Source of the DNA: DASWJZ01 sp963720705
Lineage (GTDB): Bacteria > Pseudomonadota > Alphaproteobacteria > Rhizobiales > Afifellaceae
Length of the DNA: 64,000 nucleotides
Assembly (NCBI GenBank): GCA_963720705.1
Contig: CAVRGJ010000016.1
Span: forward strand, 48,931-112,930
Direction: 5' to 3'
Shown: piece by piece, positions 58,722 through 64,000 of the stretch
How the letters are laid out: every line of letters starts with the position of its first letter
Numbering within the stretch: the first letter of the stretch is position 1
The notes under the pieces: generated by a model
Databases searched by the model: none
What the model was told of the DNA's origin: nothing
Seen by the model: only the letters and a program-made list of their open reading frames with translations
Made by a program: the position numbers and the translations under genes

Positions 58722-58820
58722 TGGAGCATGATCTCGAAAGGCCGGAACCGTTTTCGGACAATATCTTGCTTGAGCGAGAAGATTGAACGCGAATCCGATC
58801 CAAGTGGAATGAAACGGCTC
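58722..58820. repeat. Rhizobiales-type intergenic repeat
   Basis: GGAGCATGATCTCGAAAGG, then GGAACCGTTTTCGGAC and a tail AACGCGAATCCGATCC ... GAATGAAACGGCTC, resemble a widely dispersed intergenic repeat seen in Hyphomicrobiales genomes. It lies between betB and mscS. The assignment is from memory of the pattern and no second copy is visible here. Confidence 0.45.
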
Positions 58821-60286
58821 TAGTAGGGCGCCTCCACGCGCCCGAGATTCACGTAGACGCTCTTGCGCTCGCTGTAGAAGTCGAGCGCAGCAAGTCCGTT
58901 TTCGCGCCCGAGCCCCGATTGCTTCGATCCGCCGAAGGGCATGGCGACCGGCGTCAGATTGTAGCTGTTGATCCACACGACGCCTGCCTCAAGCGCGGCG
59001 GCCACGCGATGCGCGCGGGAAATGTCGCGCGTCATCACGCCGGCGGCGAGCCCGAATTGCGTGTCGTTGGCGCGCGTAACGACTTCCGCCTCGTCGCTGA
59101 AGGAGAGCACGCTCATCAGCGGACCGAACACCTCCTCCGTGACGATTCCCATTTCGTCGCCGCAGGCGTCGAAGATCGCCGGACTCATGAAATTGCCGCG
59201 CGAGAGCGCGCCTTCCGTAAGCCGCTTTCCGCCGGTCAAAAGCCTCGCGCCATCCGCCTTGCCGCGCGCCACGTAGGAAAGCACCTTCTCAAGATGCGCG
59301 GCTGAGATCAGCGGCCCCATCTGCGTTGCCGGATCGAGCGGGTCGCCGACGCGGATTTTCTCCGTTCGTGCGACGAGCTTCTCCACGAAGGCGGCACGGG
59401 CGCGCTCCTCCACGAAAACGCGCGTGCCGTTGGAGCAGATTTCGCCCTGCGTATAGAAGTTGCCGAGGATCGCAGCGGAGACGGCGTCATCGAGGTCGGC
59501 GTCGGCAAAGACGATCAGCGCCGATTTTCCGCCGAGCTCCATGGTTACGTGCTTGAGCGTGCCCGAAGCGGCGGCCATGACGCGCCTTCCGGTCGGCACT
59601 GAGCCGGTGATCGAGATTTTCGCGATACCGGGATGCGTCGAGAGCGCCGCGCCGATGTCGCCTGCGCCAAGCACGACCGAGAAGAGCCCTCTCGGCGCGC
59701 CCGCCTCCTCAACGATCTTGGCGAGCTCGACCGCGGTGACCGGCGTCAGCTCGCTCGGCTTGAAGATCATGGCGTTGCCGGCGGCGAGCGCCGGCGCCGT
59801 CTTCCAGCTCGCGATCTGGATCGGATAGTTCCACGCGCCGATCCCGGCGCAGACGCCGAGCGGCTCGCGCCGCGTATAGGCGAAGGCGCTCTCGCCGAGC
59901 GGTATGTGCTCGCCGTGGATCGCCTGCGCGAGCCCGGCGAAGAACTCGAAGCAGTCGGCGGCGGAGCCGATATCGGCCTCTGGCGCCTCCTGGATCGGCT
60001 TGCCGGTGTCGAGCACTTCGAGCCTGGCAAGCTCCATCTTGCGCTCGCGCAGGAGTGCCGAGACGCGATGAAGCACGCGCCCACGCTCGGCGGCGGGAAG
60101 CGCAATCCAGCTCCGCTGTGCGGCTTTAGCCGCCGCCACGGCCTCGTCGACGAGGCCGGAATCTGCCGCCGCGACCTCGCAAAGCGTCTCGCCGGTCGCC
60201 GGATCGATGTCTGGAAAGCGCGGGCCGTTCTGCGGAGCACGGTCGGTGCCGGCGATGCGGGACTTGAGCAGCGGGAGAGCGGGCAA
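58820..60286 (-). CDS. betB: Betaine-aldehyde dehydrogenase
   Basis: A 488-aa NAD+-dependent aldehyde dehydrogenase forming glycine betaine from betaine aldehyde. It shows GAWNYPIQIASWKTAPALAAG, the Glu of VTMELGGKSALIV, and the catalytic Cys in GEICSNGTRVFVE. Features typical of BetB are VLDTGKPIQEAPEADI and the end GLAALDFYSERKSVYVNLG. The start is TTG with GAGGAGC 5 bp before; no ATG is near. No betA, betI or betC is in the window. It may be part of an osmoprotection pair with mscS. Confidence 0.9.
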   Translation of the reverse strand: MPALPLLKSRIAGTDRAPQNGPRFPDIDPATGETLCEVAAADSGLVDEAVAAAKAAQRSWIALPAAERGRVLHRVSALLRERKMELARLEVLDTGKPIQEAPEADIGSAADCFEFFAGLAQAIHGEHIPLGESAFAYTRREPLGVCAGIGAWNYPIQIASWKTAPALAAGNAMIFKPSELTPVTAVELAKIVEEAGAPRGLFSVVLGAGDIGAALSTHPGIAKISITGSVPTGRRVMAAASGTLKHVTMELGGKSALIVFADADLDDAVSAAILGNFYTQGEICSNGTRVFVEERARAAFVEKLVARTEKIRVGDPLDPATQMGPLISAAHLEKVLSYVARGKADGARLLTGGKRLTEGALSRGNFMSPAIFDACGDEMGIVTEEVFGPLMSVLSFSDEAEVVTRANDTQFGLAAGVMTRDISRAHRVAAALEAGVVWINSYNLTPVAMPFGGSKQSGLGRENGLAALDFYSERKSVYVNLGRVEAPY

Positions 60287-60401
60287 GAGAGGCTCCTCGA
60301 ATGAGGGACAAGGCGGCCCCGCGGACGGGGTGCGGCGGCTTGCCTTGCGGATGCCGGGTTGCGGACACCTTGGCGCATCCCTATAAAACCGCGCGCGCCA
60401 A

Positions 60402-60477
<76 letters not shown>

Positions 60478-60768
60478 AGCGCTTCAATGAGATAGCGGCG
60501 ATTGGCCGCCAGGCCTCAGCCAGGATGTAAGGCAGATGTAAGGGCGCCACTGTGGATATGCCCGCATCTTCTCGCAGGGGCTTGCATTCGATCGCGAATA
60601 GCTGAATGATCGATTTGCCCGCATGAGCGGGGCGTGCGTCACCGGCATGGAATAGGCAGCCGGCCACGCGAGGAGCGAGACGAGCCCCCGAGACGACAGG
60701 CGGCTGATCTCCATAGGACCAATCGTCGATCCTGTTCTCTGATCGGGCGACTGCCTATGGAGTGGATC
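60478..60768. other. Gap between tRNA-Lys and the element's first gene
   Basis: About 290 bp with no gene I can support. The open frames on the minus strand here lack any recognisable motif. No integrase or excisionase is visible. The left attachment site should lie at the tRNA 3' end. Confidence 0.4.
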
Positions 60769-61119
60769 ATGGCGCCCGAGTTTTTCCGACATCCTTTCCG
60801 CCTTTATCGCGCCGGTCGGTTGGCCGAGCTGCTTGACGTCGACGCCAGCACCATCTGGCGATGGCGCAAGAGCGGTGTCCTCCCTCCCCCCATCGAGATC
60901 GGCGGCGTGCGCGGCTGGACCGAGCAGCAGCTGGAAGAGCTCCTAAAGCGAAGGAAGCCTCGCCAAAGCGCGAGCGCGTGTCCGTTCAAACTTAGCAAAT
61001 CACGAATGAATTGCCCGGCGTCCTTGGTCAGGGAAAGCGCCGGGCTCGATGAAACTCCTCGGGGGAGTCGAGACGATGTTACAAGCGCCCAATCAATCAT
61101 CAAGGAGGCTTGGCGGTAG
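60769..61119 (+). CDS. AlpA-like DNA-binding regulator of the element
   Basis: A 116-aa protein whose first 60 residues form a MerR/AlpA-type helix-turn-helix: LYRAGRLAELLDVDASTIWRWRKSG, then PPPIEIGGVRGWTEQQLEELL. Such proteins often regulate excision of prophages and genomic islands. The rest is basic without similarity. The ATG at 60769 has GGAGTGG before it; ATG 60757 is an alternative. The end overlaps the primase remnant. Confidence 0.7.
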   Translation: MAPEFFRHPFRLYRAGRLAELLDVDASTIWRWRKSGVLPPPIEIGGVRGWTEQQLEELLKRRKPRQSASACPFKLSKSRMNCPASLVRESAGLDETPRGSRDDVTSAQSIIKEAWR

Positions 61120-62055
61120 TGCCACAACCGGGATGTGCAAATGCCCGGCTCACGACGATCAAAATCCCAGCCTTCACGTGACGGCTCGCAACGGCAAGGT
61201 GCTCGTTAAGTGTCATGCCGGATGCACTCAGGACGCCGTCATCGGAGCCTCCAAGAGCCGAGAGGTCTCTGGCCTAAACGGGACCATCCCGAGCGCCAAG
61301 TCTCCGCGCAACAAGACGACGATGACGAGGAACGACGAGAGCGGATCGAAAGGCGGCGGAAGGCGCGCGCAGATTTGGAATGCGGCGATAAATCTGACGA
61401 CGATGCGCGCGCATATTTCAAGGGGCGCGGCATCGAGGCCGTGCCGGCGAACGCCCGCTATCTGACGCGACAACAGGCGAGCAAGCTCACCGGCAAGCTC
61501 TTTGCGGCCGTTGTCATGCCGATTGTTAAGCCGCGTGACTTCACCACCCTCAGCTTCCCGGAGCACGACTAAAGAACGCGTCGGCGTTCAGCTGACGTTC
61601 CTCACACGCGACGAGACGGCCAACGCGAGGGGGAAGGACGGAAAGAGCCTGCAGGAAGGCCTTTGGTCTAGTCGGCGGAGGGTTCATTCCGCTCGCTGAG
61701 TTCGATCCGGCATAAGCCGCTGCTTGTCGGCGAGGGACTAGAGACCGTCCTGTCGGCCATGCAGGGACCGGGCTGCCCGGCATAGCCGCTCGCTCGGCCG
61801 GCAACATGGCGAAGATCGATCCGCCTCCGTCCTCCGAGGTCATCATCCTCGCTGATCGAGACGAGAGCGGCACCGGCATGAAGAGCGCCCGAAGCAAGCT
61901 GCGCTGCGCTGGAAGAGCGAAGGGGCGGGTCGTCGCAATTGCTCTGCCGCCAGAGGGGCTACGGCGACTTCAACGACGCGCTTCGCGCCGGTATCGATCC
62001 CGACGAATTGAAGCGCGCGATCCTGGAGGCCGATCCCAGAGGATGCCGACGATGA
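61076..62055 (+). pseudogene. Toprim-domain phage/plasmid primase, multiple frameshifts
   Basis: The parts of a primase are in order but in three frames. They are the zinc-binding beginning GMCKCPAHDDQNPSLHV and VLVKCHAGCTQDAVIG, then AYFKGRGIEAVPANARYL, VQLTFLTRDETANARGKDG, KPLLVGEGLETVLSAM, the toprim part SSEVIILADRDESGTGMKSA, and YGDFNDALRAGIDPDELK. Breaks fall near 61250, 61370-61400, 61570, 61670, 61710, 61775 and 61960. Toprim primases start replication of mobile elements. Decay of the element or sequencing indels could each explain it. Confidence 0.78.
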
Positions 62056-62062
62056 TGAGAGC

Positions 62063-63370
62063 ATGCGCGCCAAATCGACGCGCGCCTCGATGAGCTCGCG
62101 GAGCTCGATCGGATCTCCTACGATCGGAAGCGCGAGGCCGCGGCTGAAGAGCTTGGCATCCGCGTCAGCACGCTCGACCGTGAAGTGGCAAAGCGACGCC
62201 TCGATCTCCACGACGACGATGAAGACGGCTTCCTCGGCCCGGTGAAGCCGTGGGATGAGGCCGTTGATGGTGCCGAGCTGCTCGACGAGCTTCACGACAT
62301 CTTCGATCGGCACATCATCTTCGCAAAGAAGCATGCGAAGACCGCATGCGCGCTGTTTGTGATCCACGCGCACGCCCATATGTGCGCGACGCATTCGCCC
62401 ATCCTGTTCATCACGTCACCGACGAAGCGTTGCGGCAAGACCAATCTCCTCTCGGTCGTTTCGATGCTCGTGCCGAAGCCGCTGTCGGCAGCGAACGTCA
62501 CGGCAGCGACGATCTTCCGCGCCATCGAGCGTTGGCACCCGACGATGCTGATCGATGAGGTCGATACGTTTTTCGAGGATCGCAATGATTTGCGCGGAGT
62601 TTTGAACTCGGGCCACAAGAAGGGCGTAGCCTATGTGCTTCGCTGCGTCGGCGACGACATCGGGCCGGCGAAATTCTCGACTGGTCTCCGAAGGTCTTTG
62701 CCAGCATCGGGCGCATCCACCCGACCCTGGAGGATCGCGTCCATCACGATCGAGCTGAAACGGAAGCTGCGGAGCGAGCAGGTCGACCATATCCCGGAGG
62801 ACGACTACGCCTATGAGGAATTGCGACGCAAGGCGGCACGCTGGGCGCTCGATAACGAGGCTCGCTTGAAGGGGGCCCGGCCTGAACTCCCCGATCTGCA
62901 TGACCGCGCCCGCGACAATTGGCGGCCACTGATCGCCATCGCCGATCTCGCCGGCGGCGATTGGCCGAAGATGGCGCGCGAGGCGGCTGTCGCATTGTCG
63001 GGCGTGGATGATGACGAGACGCAATCGATCCTCTTGCTTCGCGACCTGCAGAAGCTGTTCGCCCGCTACGACGACGAAAATCTGTCTTCGGCTTTCATCG
63101 CGGAACGGCTCGCGACGATGGAAGATCGTCCGTGGCCCGCGTTCGCACATGGCAAGCCGATCACGCCTCATGGCATCGCGCGGCTGCTGAAGCCCTTCAA
63201 TGTGCGCCCGCGCCAGATACGCCTCTGAAAGCGGCAAGCGCGGGCAGGGCTACATGGCGGAGCAATTCCGCCATGTGTTCAAGCGCTATTTGCAGAGGAC
63301 GGGAAAACATCCTCCGCATCCCCTGACAAGCCAACAAAATCAAAGGCTTACGACAAGAAAAAGCCTCTGA
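62063..63370 (+). pseudogene. DUF3631 helicase-like protein, several frameshifts
   Basis: DUF3631 proteins are AAA-like ATPases found after toprim primases in rhizobial islands. Readable parts are LDELAELDRISYDRKREAAA, GPVKPWDEAVDGAELLDELH, and LFITSPTKRCGKTNLLSVV (Walker A). Also clear are HPTMLIDEVDTFFED (Walker B), then DRARDNWRPLIAIADLAGGDWP. The frame is broken near 62068, between 62675 and 62740 (where WSPKVFASIGRIHPTLED is in another frame), and near 63225, with a continuing tail (QGYMAEQFRHVFKRYL). The frame from 62185 to 63228 stays open by chance of paired indels. Confidence 0.75.
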
Positions 63371-63426
63371 CAGGAAGTCGGGCTGTCAGGGGGCTCAAGG
63401 CGGCCTAAGCCATTGAATTAAAAGGG

Positions 63427-63657
63427 ATGTCAGGGGATGCAGAGGATGATTTCCCCTCGGCTGCGAACAAAGAGGCTCCGCGCCGGACGGCCGCGATGAA
63501 GATGCTGCGCTCAGCTGCACGACGACTCCGCCCCGGGCACGAGATCATATTCGGCCATGATTTCGTACTAGGCGTGATCTGTGGGCCTGCCGCGCGTCGG
63601 CATCGTCAAAACGGTTACGCAGAAAGGAGGTATTCTCGTCGATGTGCGGGCGCCTGA
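63427..63657 (+). CDS. Possible small protein of the element
   Basis: A 76-codon frame starting MSGDAEDDFPSAANKEAP after the helicase remnant, with AAAGGG a few bases before the ATG. The first part looks plausible, but the C-terminal half is Arg-rich and could be out of frame. A second frame here reads GLPRVGIVKTVTQKGGIL and ends near 63700. No family is recognised; low support. Confidence 0.3.
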   Translation: MSGDAEDDFPSAANKEAPRRTAAMKMLRSAARRLRPGHEIIFGHDFVLGVICGPAARRHRQNGYAERRYSRRCAGA

Positions 63658-63731
63658 CGGACGGGTCGTTGCGGAATGCGCAACCGCAGCCTGATGATGA
63701 CGGCGCAGTGTAAGCGTAGGAGTAAAGTAAG

Positions 63732-63806
63732 ATGGCGAAGGTTACAAAGAAGTCCACGCGGGCGGCCACGAAGGCTAGAGACGGACCGCGGGGAGAACCG
63801 ATATGA
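63732..63806 (+). CDS. Short basic ORF overlapping the lipoprotein start
   Basis: A 24-codon ORF, MAKVTKKSTRAATKARDGP followed by a few residues. GGAG lies 9 bp before its ATG, and its stop overlaps the next gene's start (ATGA). It may serve translational coupling or be a small basic peptide. No similarity is known. Confidence 0.35.
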   Translation: MAKVTKKSTRAATKARDGPRGEPI

Positions 63807-64000
63807 GTAACCCGAAGGTCGTTGGAAGTATCGCATTGGTATTGGCCGGACTTGGCCTCTACGCATGCAGCGGCGGGTCGGAGCCCGGCGCGAAAATCGA
63901 CCAGGCGAAAGTGAAGGCAGCGCTTTTGTACCTGACAAGAGAGAAGCCAGCGATAGCCGACAAGGTGGTCGTGACAGGAACCGACGCCTACCTTGGGTTC
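63803..64000 (+). CDS. Putative lipoprotein, N-terminal part
   Basis: 66 codons are visible before the window ends. The signal SIALVLAGLGLYAC contains a lipobox (LYAC, Cys near residue 22), followed by SGGSEPGAKID and a mixed helix (VKAALLYLTREKPAIADKVVV). GGGGAGA lies 7 bp before the ATG. The function is unknown. The C-terminus is outside the window. Confidence 0.6.
   Translation, partial: MSNPKVVGSIALVLAGLGLYACSGGSEPGAKIDQAKVKAALLYLTREKPAIADKVVVTGTDAYLGF

Overview
The window is a GC-rich chromosomal segment of an alphaproteobacterium, most likely of the Hyphomicrobiales (Rhizobiales). Four things point there: the gene order ftsA-ftsZ-lpxC-bamD-recN-ligA; an FtsZ with a very long variable C-terminal region; a circularly permuted two-piece tmRNA whose tag reads ANDNYAPVALAA; and the neighbourhoods fumC-DUF4169-ribbon-helix-helix with sspB, and hflKC-DUF2065-degP-serB-miaA followed by the ilv/leu genes.

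Layout. 1-8.1 kb is the end of the division and cell-wall cluster, continuing into outer-membrane assembly (bamD), LPS (lpxC) and DNA repair/replication (recN, ligA). 8.1-20.1 kb is mixed housekeeping: a LysR regulator divergent from a DUF1127 gene, a HigBA-type toxin-antitoxin pair, aminopeptidase P, prmA, a flavodoxin-fold oxidoreductase, a badly frame-disrupted uvrD/pcrA, an SDR, a cupin and a ClC channel. 20.2-25.5 kb holds a GlcD/Dld-type FAD oxidase and a large AsmA-family protein. 25.4-28.3 kb on the minus strand is sspB, fumC, DUF4169, a ribbon-helix-helix gene and ssrA. 28.4-34.1 kb on the plus strand is thyA-folA-hflK-hflC-DUF2065-degP. 34-40.4 kb is serB and miaA (divergent, start codons overlapping) and two adjacent GGDEF-EAL proteins. 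40.6-56 kb holds the branched-chain amino-acid genes ilvB-ilvH, ilvC and leuA, spaced out by a VapBC pair, a helicase, a GST, a LOG protein, a beta-CASP hydrolase, a desaturase, an antiporter and a PhzF protein. 56-60.3 kb is mixed (DUF1624, a secreted protein, mscS, betB). At 60.4 kb a tRNA-Lys(CTT) marks the left edge of an integrated element (AlpA-like regulator, toprim primase, DUF3631 helicase) that runs off the window.

Regulation visible in the sequence. Both ilvB and leuA have short leader ORFs whose codons match the pathway products (Leu-Ile-Val, and a Leu-rich peptide) followed by RNA secondary structure. Operators are suggested upstream of the LysR/DUF1127 pair, the HigBA genes, the FAD oxidase, vapBC and the desaturase. 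Two genes (the AsmA-family gene and folA) appear to start at CTG behind strong Shine-Dalgarno sequences.

Data quality. recN, hflK, the desaturase and leuA each carry one frameshift, and uvrD and the element's primase/helicase carry many. The conserved protein sequence always continues in another frame. Residual sequencing indels are a likely cause, especially in the housekeeping genes, though real decay is possible in the element. I did not find a clearly new system. The most rewarding points are the two leader peptides, the CTG starts, the LysR/DUF1127 operator and the tRNA-linked element.
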